This document shows positions 7,434-16,314 of a DNA stretch of 64,000 nucleotides, in pieces; position 1 is the stretch's first letter; each line of letters starts with the position of its first letter. The position numbers and the translations under genes are program-made. Origin of the DNA: Brevibacillus brevis (GTDB taxonomy: Bacteria > Bacillota > Bacilli > Brevibacillales > Brevibacillaceae); contig NZ_CP134050.1 of NCBI RefSeq assembly GCF_031583145.1, positions 2,307,501-2,371,500 on the forward strand. The letters are read 5' to 3'. Under the pieces are notes generated by a model. It saw nothing but the letters and a program-made list of their open reading frames with translations, was not told the DNA's origin and searched no databases.

Positions 7434-8978
7434 CTACGCTGTAGGAGGATAGAGCTGCTGCTGAAGACGTTTGGCCATCAAGGCTAGTTGCAGCTGCCAG
7501 CGCTGATGCGCATCCTCCAGGCGGAAGCCCGTTTTTTCTTCAATCTGGGTTAATCGGTATTTCAGTGTGTGCCGGTGAATATATAAGGCTTGGGACGTCT
7601 GCAGTCCATTTCCGTTTTGCTGCAAATAGACGTCCAGCGTCTCAAGCAGCTGCTGGCCCATCCGGGTATCGTATCCGATCAACGGTTCCAGAAGCGGCAT
7701 CCACAGCGCCTGGAGCGAGTCCCGGCTGCGATGGTAAGGAAACAGGAACTGGTATCCTTGCATCTCCCCGTATCGCAGCAGGGCCGGGGATTTGGCCAAA
7801 AGCGGATACGCCTGCAAGGCAAACAACGCTTCTTCGGCAGCGGCAGCCACGTCCGTCAGGTGCCGGCGAGGGTTGCTGATCGCCAGATGCAGGGGAATGC
7901 CAGGGTGCAGCCCCTCCCATCGTGAGGCAAACCGCTCGAGAATCTGCAGGCTTTCCCGGTTGTCCGGAAAGACGAACAAAAGACAATGCGGTCGCTCGCG
8001 CAGCAAATACGAGCGCTGCTGGCGGTCGCACAGTCTGCGCAGCAGAATGATGGCGCTTTGATGCAGCTCGGCGAGGGCAGCTTCGGTCTGCACGTCGACC
8101 TTCAGCGCTGCGACCAGATGGCTACCCGCCGCTGGATATCCCAGCGTGCGGCAGCGGCTTTCCAGCTCAGACGCACTCATGGGTTTTCCGGTCAGGAGCT
8201 CTTCCACAAAGTCGCCCTTGAGACGCCATTCCGTGGCAGAGACAGCCCGTTCCTTTACATATTCCAACGCGCAGAGGGTAGAAGCGTGCCGGAGAGCTAC
8301 GTCGTCGAGCTCCTTCCACAGCAGCTTCGGCTTGGTGAGCGTTAGCGTGCCAAAGAGCTCGCGATTGGCCCGAATCGGTACCGAGTGGGAGCTCTCCTCG
8401 TCTGCCGATCCGGCGTGCTGCTTCTCGCACCCATGCTGCGTGACCTCGAAGCCAAGGGCATCGACCAACGTCACGGCCCCACCGGTCAGTGCAGCGAGCT
8501 CTCCGGTGATGGCGGACAGTCCGCCTTTGGACAGCGCGGCGTCGATCATTTGGTTGTGAATCGCTTGCGAATAGGCGAGAGTCTCGAACTGACGGTTGAC
8601 AATCGGCTGGAGGATGGCCTTCGTAATAGTGGAGAAGTTCATTTCCCCCGGGATTTCGATGAGGGGCAGCGCCAGGCGGTCCGCCATCTCGATAAAAGCT
8701 TCGGGAATTTCCCGCAGGTAAAACCCCGTATGGATAGCCACCCCGCTTAGCCTGCGGATCGCGAGGGAGGGGATAAAGGAGGCAAGACGCTCGGTGTCCC
8801 CGGAAAGACCAAAGCCGGTCGTGATGAGAAATTCCCCTTCTTGAAGGCGGGTGGTGTCTTCCAGCACTTCGACAATGGTGACCCAGCGGATGGGGTTGTC
8901 CAAACCGCCTGCACCCGCAATCAATCTCGTCTGGACCATATCAGGCAATTGCAGCGCCTCCCGAATGGTAAAAGTCAT
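7434..8978 (-). CDS. PucR-family transcriptional regulator of the yod/gab block
   Basis: 514 aa. The N-terminal part, starting MTFTIREALQLPDM, is the purine-catabolism (PucR) sensory domain (about 1-125) with GLDNPIRWV and GEFLITTG. The C-terminus (about 455-510) is the PucR helix-turn-helix with YIHRHTLKYRLTQIEEKTG. ATG 8978 has GGGAGGAA upstream; the same frame stays open towards 9356 but lacks a better start. It is convergent with ablB and divergent from yodT, sharing a 165-bp promoter region with an inverted repeat at 9033-9049. Proteins of this type usually activate adjacent catabolic genes in response to a substrate, so it probably controls the downstream operon. Confidence 0.88.
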   Translation of the reverse strand: MTFTIREALQLPDMVQTRLIAGAGGLDNPIRWVTIVEVLEDTTRLQEGEFLITTGFGLSGDTERLASFIPSLAIRRLSGVAIHTGFYLREIPEAFIEMADRLALPLIEIPGEMNFSTITKAILQPIVNRQFETLAYSQAIHNQMIDAALSKGGLSAITGELAALTGGAVTLVDALGFEVTQHGCEKQHAGSADEESSHSVPIRANRELFGTLTLTKPKLLWKELDDVALRHASTLCALEYVKERAVSATEWRLKGDFVEELLTGKPMSASELESRCRTLGYPAAGSHLVAALKVDVQTEAALAELHQSAIILLRRLCDRQQRSYLLRERPHCLLFVFPDNRESLQILERFASRWEGLHPGIPLHLAISNPRRHLTDVAAAAEEALFALQAYPLLAKSPALLRYGEMQGYQFLFPYHRSRDSLQALWMPLLEPLIGYDTRMGQQLLETLDVYLQQNGNGLQTSQALYIHRHTLKYRLTQIEEKTGFRLEDAHQRWQLQLALMAKRLQQQLYPPTA

Positions 8979-9032
8979 GAGCGTTCCTCCCGGAAGTAGG
9001 TTGGCAAGCTTCGATAGAAGTTTTCTTATACA

Positions 9033-9049
9033 AAATGTACAAAACATTT
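9033..9049. promoter_or_regulatory. inverted repeat in the pucR-yodT divergent promoter region
   Basis: AAATGT-ACAAA-ACATTT, six-base arms with a 5-nt centre, lies between the two divergent genes, 55 bp from one start and 95 bp from the other. It is a candidate site for the PucR-type regulator. Confidence 0.4.
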
Positions 9050-9143
9050 CGTCTCTTTTCCATGTTTTTTTGCCAGCTCGTCGGATGGCTTGAGCGCCCC
9101 GGTCGGATACGATGAAGGTAGTGAAAAGCGAGGTGGCGAGAGA

Positions 9144-10496
9144 ATGAAAAGAAGCTATGTAATCAAGCCTGAACTGGAAAAGATCTATCCGGTAATCTCT
9201 CACGGAAAAGGAATTTACCTCTTCGACCAAGAGGGGAAACGATACATCGACGGCTGCAGCGGAGCCGTTACGGTGAGCATTGGCCACGCGGTGGATGAAG
9301 TAGTCGAGGCGATGTACGCGCAAGCCAAGGAGGTCTCCTTTGCATACCGCTCCCATTTCAGCAGCGAGGCGGTGGAAGAGCTGGGAGCGAAGCTGGCCGA
9401 GTGGGCGCCCGGTTCATTGAACTGGACATTCTTCGTCAGCAGTGGCTCGGAGGCGACGGAGACCGCCCAAAAGATCGCGATCCAATATTGGCAGGAGCGC
9501 GGCAAGCCGACGAAAAACCGCATCATCTCCCGCTGGATGAGCTACCACGGGATCACGATGGGAGCGCTGTCGATGTCAGGACACGTGCTGCGGCGAAAAC
9601 GCTTTGTCCCGCTGCTGGAAGACTATCCGACAATCTCGGCCCCGTACCCGTATCGCAAGCCGGATGGCGTCAGTCTGGAAGATTACGCCCTGCAGTGCGC
9701 AAACGAGCTGGAGACGGCCATTCTGCGAGTCGGCCCCGAACAAGTGGCTGCTTTCATCGCGGAGCCGGTCATCGGAGCGTCGGGCGGAGCGGTCGTACCG
9801 CCGGACGGCTACTTCCAGCGGATTCGCGAAATTTGCGACAAGTACGAGGTGCTCTTTATCGCGGATGAAGTCATGACAGGGATTGGCCGGACCGGGAAAG
9901 CGTTCGGGATCGATCACTGGGGAGTCGTGCCCGACATGATCACACTCGGCAAAGGGATGAGCTCCGGGTACACGCCGATGGCGGCTACCGTGGTGTCGGA
10001 CGAAATCATCGAGACGATCAAGAACGGCAGCGGACTGATCATGGCCGGCCATACCTACAGCGCAAATCCACAGTCGGCAGCCGTCTCCCTCGCCGTGCTG
10101 AAGTATGTGGAAAAGCACAGTTTGTTCGAAAAAGCGGCAGAGCAAGGCGCCTATTTGCTGGAGCGCCTGCAGGAGCTCGCGGCCGAGCTGCCGCTGATCG
10201 GAGATGCGCGCGGCCTGGGCATGCTGTGCGGCCTGGAATTCGTCAAGGACAAAGACACCAAGGAGCCGTTCCCGCTCTCGCACAATGTGAGCGGACGGGT
10301 CATCGCCAAGGCGTTTGAAAAAGGCTTGCTCGTCTATCCGGCTGTCGGAGGGCTCGAAGGCATCGCAGGCGATAGTGTCATCATCGCACCCCCGCTGACC
10401 ATCACGAAAGCCGAAATCGACGAATTGATCGGCCTCCTGAAGGGGGCGGTCGAAAGCGTCCAGCAAGAGCTTCGGCAGCAGGCATCGATCGGATAG
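9144..10496 (+). CDS. yodT: class III aminotransferase, YodT family
   Basis: 450 aa, fold type I PLP enzyme. It has FVSSGSEATE (PLP phosphate site), IADEVMTGIGRTG (Asp that binds the pyridine nitrogen) and the Schiff-base Lys270 in LGKGMSSGYTP. Length and position match B. subtilis YodT. In this context the likely substrate is N6-acetyl-beta-lysine, giving 6-acetamido-3-oxohexanoate; that substrate is inferred, not read from the sequence. ATG 9144 follows AGGTGG; the frame is open to 9090 without a better start. It is the first gene of an operon with short gaps running to 16007. Confidence 0.85.
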   Translation: MKRSYVIKPELEKIYPVISHGKGIYLFDQEGKRYIDGCSGAVTVSIGHAVDEVVEAMYAQAKEVSFAYRSHFSSEAVEELGAKLAEWAPGSLNWTFFVSSGSEATETAQKIAIQYWQERGKPTKNRIISRWMSYHGITMGALSMSGHVLRRKRFVPLLEDYPTISAPYPYRKPDGVSLEDYALQCANELETAILRVGPEQVAAFIAEPVIGASGGAVVPPDGYFQRIREICDKYEVLFIADEVMTGIGRTGKAFGIDHWGVVPDMITLGKGMSSGYTPMAATVVSDEIIETIKNGSGLIMAGHTYSANPQSAAVSLAVLKYVEKHSLFEKAAEQGAYLLERLQELAAELPLIGDARGLGMLCGLEFVKDKDTKEPFPLSHNVSGRVIAKAFEKGLLVYPAVGGLEGIAGDSVIIAPPLTITKAEIDELIGLLKGAVESVQQELRQQASIG

Positions 10497-10513
10497 GAAG
10501 GGAGAGAGCGCGT

Positions 10514-11206
10514 GTGACCAATCGATTGGAAAAAGTGATTTCCATAACGGAAGCACTGGAGCATTTTCACGATGGAATGACATTGATGGCGGGAGGATTT
10601 GGCGGCGTAGGAAATCCGCCGACGCTCATCCAAGGAATCCTGGAGAAGGGTGTCAAAGACTTGACGCTCATCAGCAACGACACGGCGTTTCCGTACATCG
10701 GCGTCGGCAAGCTGGTGACGGAGAAACGCGTCAAAAAGGTGATCGCTTCGCACATCGGCTCCAATCCGAATGCAGGGGCGCAGATGACGGCGGGAGAGCT
10801 GGAGGTGGAATTTTGCCCGCAGGGGATCCTGGCCGAGCGCGTGCGTGCGGGCGGAGTCGGACTGGGTGGCATCCTGTCCGATGTCGGCATCGGTACGATC
10901 GCGGAAAAGGGGAAGCAGAAAGTCGTGCTGGACGGCAAGGAGTACTTGCTGGAGACGCCGCTTACGGCAGAGGTGTCCATCCTCTATGCGAAAAAGGCGG
11001 ATCGCTACGGCAACCTGGTCTACGACACGAGCGCCCGCAACTTCAACCCGCTGGTGGCGATGGCTGGAGACATCACGATCGTGGAAGCGGAGGAAATCGT
11101 CGAGATCGGCGAGCTGTCGCCGGAGGAAATTGTGACCCCCGGCGTCTTCATCAACTTTATCGTGCAAAGTGAAGGGGTGAACTGGCAATGGGCATGGGAG
11201 AAGTAA
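10514..11206 (+). CDS. yodS: 3-oxoacid CoA-transferase subunit A, YodS family
   Basis: 230 aa, alpha subunit of a class I CoA-transferase. The glycine-rich CoA-binding stretch GGFGGVGNPPTLI (about 28-40) and SHIGSNPNAGAQM are typical. It pairs with YodR, whose start overlaps its 3' end by 19 bases, so translation is probably coupled and the two form a heteromeric enzyme. In the proposed pathway it would activate a 3-oxo acid to its CoA thioester. The start is GTG 10514 with GGGAGAGA upstream, 17 nt after yodT. Confidence 0.88.
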   Translation: MTNRLEKVISITEALEHFHDGMTLMAGGFGGVGNPPTLIQGILEKGVKDLTLISNDTAFPYIGVGKLVTEKRVKKVIASHIGSNPNAGAQMTAGELEVEFCPQGILAERVRAGGVGLGGILSDVGIGTIAEKGKQKVVLDGKEYLLETPLTAEVSILYAKKADRYGNLVYDTSARNFNPLVAMAGDITIVEAEEIVEIGELSPEEIVTPGVFINFIVQSEGVNWQWAWEK

Positions 11207-11865
11207 AGGAGACGGAGACCTATCGAGAGCGGATCGCCCGGCGTGCGGCCCTGGAGGTCGAGGACGGCATGATCATCAACCTAGGCATCGGCATCCCTAC
11301 GCTTGTGGCTGATTTTATCCCGCCGCAGGTGCGCGTGATGTTCCACGCCGAGAACGGGATCCTGGGGACCGGACCGAGCCCGAAAAAGGGAGAAGAAAAT
11401 CCGATGCTGTGCAACGCCGGCGGTTTTCCCGTCACACTTGCCCTTGGAGCTTCCTTTTTTGACAGTGCCACGGCCTTTGCCATCATTCGCCGCGGCCTCT
11501 TGGATATGACGATTCTGGGTGTTCTGGAAGTAAGCCAAAGCGGCGATATCGCCAACTGGATCGTCCCGGGCAAGCGTGTGCCGGGAATGGGCGGGGCGAT
11601 GGAGCTCGCGCAGAAGGCAAAAAAGGTGATGGTCGTCACGACTCATCTGGACAAAAACGGCCGATCCAAAATCGTTCGGGAATGCTCGCTGCCGCTCACG
11701 GCACGCGGCGCTGCCGACTGGATCATCACGGATATGGCCGTCATGCAGGTGATGCCAGACGGGCTGTATCTACGCGAGGTCATGTATCCGTACTGCGTGG
11801 CGGACGTCATTGGCGCGACGGAGGCCGAGCTGAAGATCGAAGGCGAAGTAGGCGTATTTCGCTGA
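11188..11865 (+). CDS. yodR: 3-oxoacid CoA-transferase subunit B, YodR family
   Basis: 225 aa, beta subunit of the class I CoA-transferase. Glu55 in AENGILG is the catalytic glutamate that carries CoA as a thioester intermediate. NLGIGIPTLV and GAMELAQKAKKVMV are further family stretches. It overlaps yodS at its start and precedes yodQ by 42 bp. Close paralogues act on acetoacetate; the acceptor here is inferred from the cluster. Confidence 0.88.
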   Translation: MGMGEVKETETYRERIARRAALEVEDGMIINLGIGIPTLVADFIPPQVRVMFHAENGILGTGPSPKKGEENPMLCNAGGFPVTLALGASFFDSATAFAIIRRGLLDMTILGVLEVSQSGDIANWIVPGKRVPGMGGAMELAQKAKKVMVVTTHLDKNGRSKIVRECSLPLTARGAADWIITDMAVMQVMPDGLYLREVMYPYCVADVIGATEAELKIEGEVGVFR

Positions 11866-11907
11866 GAACAAAAGGCGTACAAAATTCCGCGAGTCAGGGG
11901 GAGAAAC

Positions 11908-13197
11908 ATGGCAAACTGGCAGTCTATCATTCGGGAACAGTTGGAAAAGGATCGGGAAGAAGCGGTCGCTTTGCTTCAGGACTGGGTCAGACATCCGAGT
12001 GTGCAGGGCGAGGAAGAGTCGATACAGGAGAGCATCGCTCAGAAGCTGGCCTCTATGGGACTGGACGTAGACCTGTGGGTGATGGAAGGCGAGGAGCTGC
12101 TGAAGCATCCGTATTTTGTTTCTCCGCGTGAGCAGTTCGCGGGCAGTCCGAACGTAGTCGGAGTCTGGAGGGGAAGCGGCAAAGGCCGCTCGATCATCCT
12201 GAATGGTCACGTCGACGTGGTGCCGGCAGGAGACCGCGCCCAGTGGAGCGACGATCCTTTCAGCGGAAAGGTAGAGGCAGGCAAGCTGTTCGGGCGCGGG
12301 GCAACGGACATGAAAGGGGGGAATCTGTCTTCTCTTCTGGCGATCCAGGTGCTGCAAAAATTAGGGGTGAAGCTGAAAGGCGACGTCATCTTCCAGAGCG
12401 TGGTGGAAGAGGAGAGCGGGGGCGCAGGTACGCTTGCGACGATTCTGCGGGGGTACAAGGCGGACGCTGCTCTCATCCCGGAGCCGACAAACATGAAGAT
12501 TTTCCCGAAGCAGCAAGGCTCCATGTGGTTCCGTCTGCATGTGAAAGGCAGATCCGCCCACGGAGGGACGCGCTACGAAGGCGTGAGTGCCATCGAAAAG
12601 TGCTTGCAGGTCGTCCAGGCAGTCGGGAAGCTGGAGAAGGAACGCAATGAGCGCCTGGAGGATCCGCTTTACGCCAAATTGCCGATCCCTATTCCGATCA
12701 ACATCGGGGTCATTGAAGGAGGCAAATGGCCGTCTTCCGTAGCAGACCTCGTCAAGCTGGAAGGACGTATGGGGGTCGCGCCGGGAGAGCGGATGGACGA
12801 TGCCAAAGCGGAGATGGCAGCAGCGTTGAAAGGGCTCGCCGAGGTCGATCCGTGGTTTGCGGAGCACCCGGTCGAACTGGAATGGTACGGGGCGAGATGG
12901 GTGCCGGGAGCGGTTGCGGAGGAACATCCGCTGATGGAGATCCTGCAACGCCAGTTTGAAGTGGTCCGTGGGGAGCGCGCCGTGGTGGAAGCATCTCCAT
13001 GGGGAACGGACGGCGGACTTTTGACAGCGTTGGCCGATACCCCTGCGATTGTCGTAGGGCCAGGTGTAACACAGGTCGCGCATTACCCCGACGAATTCAT
13101 TGTGCTGGACGACGTATTTGACTGCGCTGAGATCTTTGCGCTCGCGCTGATCGAATGGTGCGGGCTGGACGATACGCAAAGCGATAGCGATAAGTAG
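11908..13197 (+). CDS. yodQ: M20/ArgE-family deacylase, YodQ family
   Basis: 429 aa metal-dependent amidohydrolase. Metal ligands are visible as His101 and Asp103 in GHVDVVP, Asp134 in GRGATDMKGG, and EEES (Glu167-Glu169) containing the catalytic base and a ligand. SAHGGTRYEG marks the lid/dimerisation domain. YodQ of B. subtilis has been described as an N-formyl-lysine deacylase. In this operon, deacetylation of 4-acetamidobutyrate to 4-aminobutyrate would fit the next gene, a 4-aminobutyrate-type aminotransferase, but the substrate cannot be told from sequence. It is in-line with yodR and 15 nt before gabT. Confidence 0.83.
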   Translation: MANWQSIIREQLEKDREEAVALLQDWVRHPSVQGEEESIQESIAQKLASMGLDVDLWVMEGEELLKHPYFVSPREQFAGSPNVVGVWRGSGKGRSIILNGHVDVVPAGDRAQWSDDPFSGKVEAGKLFGRGATDMKGGNLSSLLAIQVLQKLGVKLKGDVIFQSVVEEESGGAGTLATILRGYKADAALIPEPTNMKIFPKQQGSMWFRLHVKGRSAHGGTRYEGVSAIEKCLQVVQAVGKLEKERNERLEDPLYAKLPIPIPINIGVIEGGKWPSSVADLVKLEGRMGVAPGERMDDAKAEMAAALKGLAEVDPWFAEHPVELEWYGARWVPGAVAEEHPLMEILQRQFEVVRGERAVVEASPWGTDGGLLTALADTPAIVVGPGVTQVAHYPDEFIVLDDVFDCAEIFALALIEWCGLDDTQSDSDK

Positions 13198-13212
13198 AGG
13201 AGAGGGTTATCC

Positions 13213-14571
13213 ATGAGTCCAATTACGACGAAATTCATCCAACTCAAAACGGCGGTTCCCGGACCCAAATCGCAGGAAATGCTCGCCAAAAAGGAAGCGA
13301 ACGTGCCGCGCGGGCCGTCCAATACGACTCCTGCGTTCGTAGCCAAGGCGGAAGGGGCGCTGCTGACGGATCTGGATGGCAACACGTTCATCGACTTTGC
13401 CGGGGCGATCGGATCGATCAATGCGGGACACTGTCCACCAGCAGTCGTAGAGGCGCTCAAGGCGCAGCTGGATCAGTACATACACACATGCTTTCATGTG
13501 ATGATGTACGAACCATACGTGCAGCTGGCCGAAAAATTGAACCAGATCACCCCGGGTGACCACCCGAAAAAGACATTCTTCCTCAACAGCGGAGCGGAAG
13601 CGGTGGAGAACGCGGTAAAAATCGCCCGCAAGTATACAGGGCGTAAGGCAATCATCTCGTTCGAGCGCGGCTTCCACGGACGCACGCTGCTCGCAATGTC
13701 GCTGACGAGCAAAGTGCGCCCGTACAAATACGAATTCGGCCCTTTTGCTCCCGATACGTACAAAATGACCTATCCGTACTATTACCGCGCCCCCTATGGC
13801 GCTTCTCCGGAAGAGACAGACGCGGAAGTGCTGCGCCGCTTCGAAGACTTCTTCCTGGCGGAGGTCGCGGCCGACAACGTCGCTGCCATCATCATGGAGC
13901 CTGTGCAGGGCGAAGGAGGATTCGTCGTCCCATCGAAAACGTTCGTCCAGGGTGTCAAGGCCATCTGCGAGAAGTACGGCATTCTTTTCATTGCAGACGA
14001 GGTGCAGACCGGCTTTGGCCGTACCGGCAAAATGTTTGCGATGGAGCATTACGGCGTCGTTCCTGATATCGTAACGATGTCCAAATCGATGGGAGCAGGC
14101 GTGCCGATCAGTGCAGTGACCGGTCGGGCGGAAATCATGGACGCCCCGAATCCGGGCGAAATCGGTGGCACGTACGGCGGCAGCCCGCTCGGCTGCGTAG
14201 CTGCTCTGAAAGTCATCGAGATGATGGAGCAGGACGGGTTCCTGGACCGGGCGAATACCATCGGCGACACGATTCTGAAACGCTTCGGGGAATTCAAAGA
14301 GAAGTTCGCCGAAGTGGGGGATGTCCGCGGTCTGGGCGCGATGTGCGCCATCGAACTGGTAAAGGACAAAGCGAGCAAGGAACCGAACAAGGAGCTGACG
14401 GTCAAAATCGTGCAGGCATGCTACCAAAACGGCCTGGTCGTCATGTCTGCGGGCCTGTACAGCAACGTGATCCGGATTCTGTCTCCGCTGGTGATCACGG
14501 ATGAACAGCTGGAGGAAGGCTTGAATGTGCTGGAGAATGTCCTGGCTGGACTGTGCACACCAAATCGTTGA
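13213..14571 (+). CDS. gabT: 4-aminobutyrate aminotransferase (GabT type)
   Basis: 452 aa class III PLP aminotransferase. It shows FLNSGAEAVENAVKIAR, GFHGRTLLAMSLT, IADEVQTGFGRTG and the PLP lysine Lys291 in SKSMGAGVP, the last with the wording of GabT enzymes. It would convert 4-aminobutyrate and 2-oxoglutarate to succinate semialdehyde and glutamate. RBS GAGGAGAGGG precedes ATG 13213. It follows yodQ by 15 nt and precedes an aldehyde dehydrogenase by 17 nt, the classical gabT-gabD order. B. subtilis keeps gabT-gabD away from the yod genes, so their union here is informative. Confidence 0.87.
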   Translation: MSPITTKFIQLKTAVPGPKSQEMLAKKEANVPRGPSNTTPAFVAKAEGALLTDLDGNTFIDFAGAIGSINAGHCPPAVVEALKAQLDQYIHTCFHVMMYEPYVQLAEKLNQITPGDHPKKTFFLNSGAEAVENAVKIARKYTGRKAIISFERGFHGRTLLAMSLTSKVRPYKYEFGPFAPDTYKMTYPYYYRAPYGASPEETDAEVLRRFEDFFLAEVAADNVAAIIMEPVQGEGGFVVPSKTFVQGVKAICEKYGILFIADEVQTGFGRTGKMFAMEHYGVVPDIVTMSKSMGAGVPISAVTGRAEIMDAPNPGEIGGTYGGSPLGCVAALKVIEMMEQDGFLDRANTIGDTILKRFGEFKEKFAEVGDVRGLGAMCAIELVKDKASKEPNKELTVKIVQACYQNGLVVMSAGLYSNVIRILSPLVITDEQLEEGLNVLENVLAGLCTPNR

Positions 14572-14588
14572 TGGACGGAGGGATTGCC

Positions 14589-16007
14589 ATGAAAAAAGCA
14601 TGCTTTATCGGCGGCGAATGGCTGGAGACGGCATCGTACGCTCCCCTGTATTCCCCTTATAGCGGGGAAGAGATTGCCCAGGTCCCGCAGGCGGATGCGG
14701 GGACGGTACAAAAGGCGATTGCGGCTGCTGAAGAAGCGGCGGCTATCATGCGGCGGATGCCTGCCTACCAACGGGCGGCCATTTTGGAAAAAATGTCGCT
14801 GCTGATGAATGAAAGGCTGGAGGAAGCCGCGAAAATCATCGCGTTGGAAGCCGGCAAGCCGATCAAGACAGCACGCGGCGAAGTGATTCGCACGATCCAG
14901 ACCTACAAGTTCGCCGCCGAAGAAGCCAAGCGCATCCACGGGGAGACGCTGCCGCTGGATGCGGCGATCGGCGGGGAAGGTAGACTGGCGTACACGGTTC
15001 GAGAGCCCCTTGGCGTAATCGGGGCGATCACGCCGTTCAACTTTCCGATGAACCTCGTGGCGCACAAGGTGGGGCCGGCACTGGCAGCCGGGAACACCGT
15101 CGTCCTGAAACCGGCTTCCCAGACGCCGCTCTCCGCTTTCTTTCTGGCGGAAATCGCCCAGCAGGCAGGAGTGCCGGCAGGGGCACTCAACGTCGTGACA
15201 GGCAGCGGGGCGACTGTAGGCGATCTCTTGGTCAAGGACCCTCGCGTAAAAGCTCTGACATTCACAGGGAGTCCGGCTGTCGGGATCGACATCCGGAACC
15301 GTGCAGGACTCAAGCGCGTCACTCTTGAACTGGGCTCCAATTCCGCCGTCATCGTCGACCGGGACGTGAATCTCGACGAGGTGATTCCGCGCTGCATCTT
15401 CGGGGCCTTCGCCTATTCCGGTCAAGTATGCATTTCCGTTCAACGCATTTACGTGGTCAAGGAGCGATTTGAGGAGTTCGTCAGCCGCTTCACGGAAGAG
15501 ACGTGCAAGCTGCGCGGAGGCGACTCCCTGTCCGAGGAGGCCGACTACTCTGCGATGATCAGTCCGCGTGAAACAGAGCGGGCATTGGCGTGGATCGAGG
15601 AAGCCAAGCAGCAGGGTGCACGGGTGGAATGCGGCGGCGAGGTCATGGGACGCGTCCTGCAACCAACGGTTTTGACTGGTGTGCCAGCGGAAGCGAAGGT
15701 TTCCTGCCAGGAAGTGTTCGGGCCCGTCGTTCTTATCAATGCGGTCGATTCGGTACAAGAAGCCATCACGCTGGTGAACGATTCCCGCTATGGTCTGCAG
15801 GCAGGCGTCTACACCAATAATCTGGCTGTTGCCATGCAGGCTGCCGACGAGCTCCATGTAGGCGGCGTGATGATCAACGACATCCCGACCTTCCGCGTAG
15901 ACCATATGCCGTACGGCGGCGTGAAAGAAAGCGGGATGGGCCGCGAAGGAGTCAAGTACGCGATCGAAGAACTGACAGAGCTCAAATTGGTCGTCGTCAA
16001 AAAATAA
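14589..16007 (+). CDS. aldehyde dehydrogenase, probably succinate-semialdehyde dehydrogenase
   Basis: 472 aa NAD(P)-dependent aldehyde dehydrogenase. The nucleophile is Cys281 in GQVCIS and the general base lies in TLELGSN. Other motifs are ITPFNFPMN, KPASQTPLSA, FTGSPAVG and EVFGPVV. The sequence falls in the semialdehyde/lactaldehyde dehydrogenase group. Its place directly after gabT suggests succinate semialdehyde as substrate. ATG 14589 with GGAGGG is preferred over the in-frame upstream start that overlaps gabT. It is the last gene of the operon; a GC-rich hairpin follows. Confidence 0.82.
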   Translation: MKKACFIGGEWLETASYAPLYSPYSGEEIAQVPQADAGTVQKAIAAAEEAAAIMRRMPAYQRAAILEKMSLLMNERLEEAAKIIALEAGKPIKTARGEVIRTIQTYKFAAEEAKRIHGETLPLDAAIGGEGRLAYTVREPLGVIGAITPFNFPMNLVAHKVGPALAAGNTVVLKPASQTPLSAFFLAEIAQQAGVPAGALNVVTGSGATVGDLLVKDPRVKALTFTGSPAVGIDIRNRAGLKRVTLELGSNSAVIVDRDVNLDEVIPRCIFGAFAYSGQVCISVQRIYVVKERFEEFVSRFTEETCKLRGGDSLSEEADYSAMISPRETERALAWIEEAKQQGARVECGGEVMGRVLQPTVLTGVPAEAKVSCQEVFGPVVLINAVDSVQEAITLVNDSRYGLQAGVYTNNLAVAMQAADELHVGGVMINDIPTFRVDHMPYGGVKESGMGREGVKYAIEELTELKLVVVKK

Positions 16008-16016
16008 AGCCACAGG

Positions 16017-16047
16017 GAGCTGCCGGCTACTCATTGCCCGGCGGCTC
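16017..16047 (+). terminator. GC-rich hairpin after the yod/gab operon
   Basis: GAGCTGCCGG (16017-16026) and CCGGCGGCTC (16038-16047). There is no T tract after it, so termination activity is uncertain. Confidence 0.45.
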
Positions 16048-16094
16048 TTGCCATGTGAAAGTCAGGTGTGGTATAGTAAAACTTGTTGAAACGC

Positions 16095-16183
16095 GGAGGG
16101 ATACCGAAGTGGTCATAACGGGGCGGTCTTGAAAACCGTTAGAGTGCAAGCTCACGCGGGTTCGAATCCTGCTCCCTCCGCCA
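16095..16183 (+). tRNA. tRNA-Ser (TGA)
   Basis: Acceptor GGAGGGA pairs with TCCCTCC, loop CTTGAAA gives anticodon TGA, there is a long variable arm, and CCA is encoded at 16181-16183. It is the second serine tRNA in the window and stands alone. Confidence 0.96.
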
Positions 16184-16220
16184 TATTTCGCAAAAGCCCA
16201 ACATCATAGTGAAGAAAGCC

Positions 16221-16257
16221 AACAACCTCACGTTTTCACATGATGGTTGTTTTTTTG
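16221..16257 (+). terminator. terminator after tRNA-Ser
   Basis: ACAACC / GGTTGT stem with a 17-nt loop, followed by seven T. Confidence 0.75.
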
Positions 16258-16271
16258 TATGTATAAACCTG

Positions 16272-16314
16272 CGCCCGAAGAGCGGAAACATTCCGTTCTG
16301 AGGGCGTTTTTTTT
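16272..16314 (+). terminator. second, stronger terminator after tRNA-Ser
   Basis: CGCCCGAAGAGCGGAA and TTCCGTTCTGAGGGCG form a long, nearly perfect stem followed by eight T. Confidence 0.85.

Noticed and set aside
9060-9143. Sigma-E or sigma-54 promoter for yodT
   Set aside because: GGATACGATG loosely resembles a sigma-E -10, but no -35 fits, and no GG/GC -24/-12 pair is present.
8979-9356. Upstream extension of the PucR-type regulator
   Set aside because: The frame stays open, but the PucR domain begins at MTFTIREAL with a good ribosome binding site at 8978; the extension overlaps yodT antisense.
13207-16034. Long minus-strand frames opposite gabT and the aldehyde dehydrogenase
   Set aside because: Antisense shadows without ribosome binding sites; the plus-strand genes have complete catalytic motifs.
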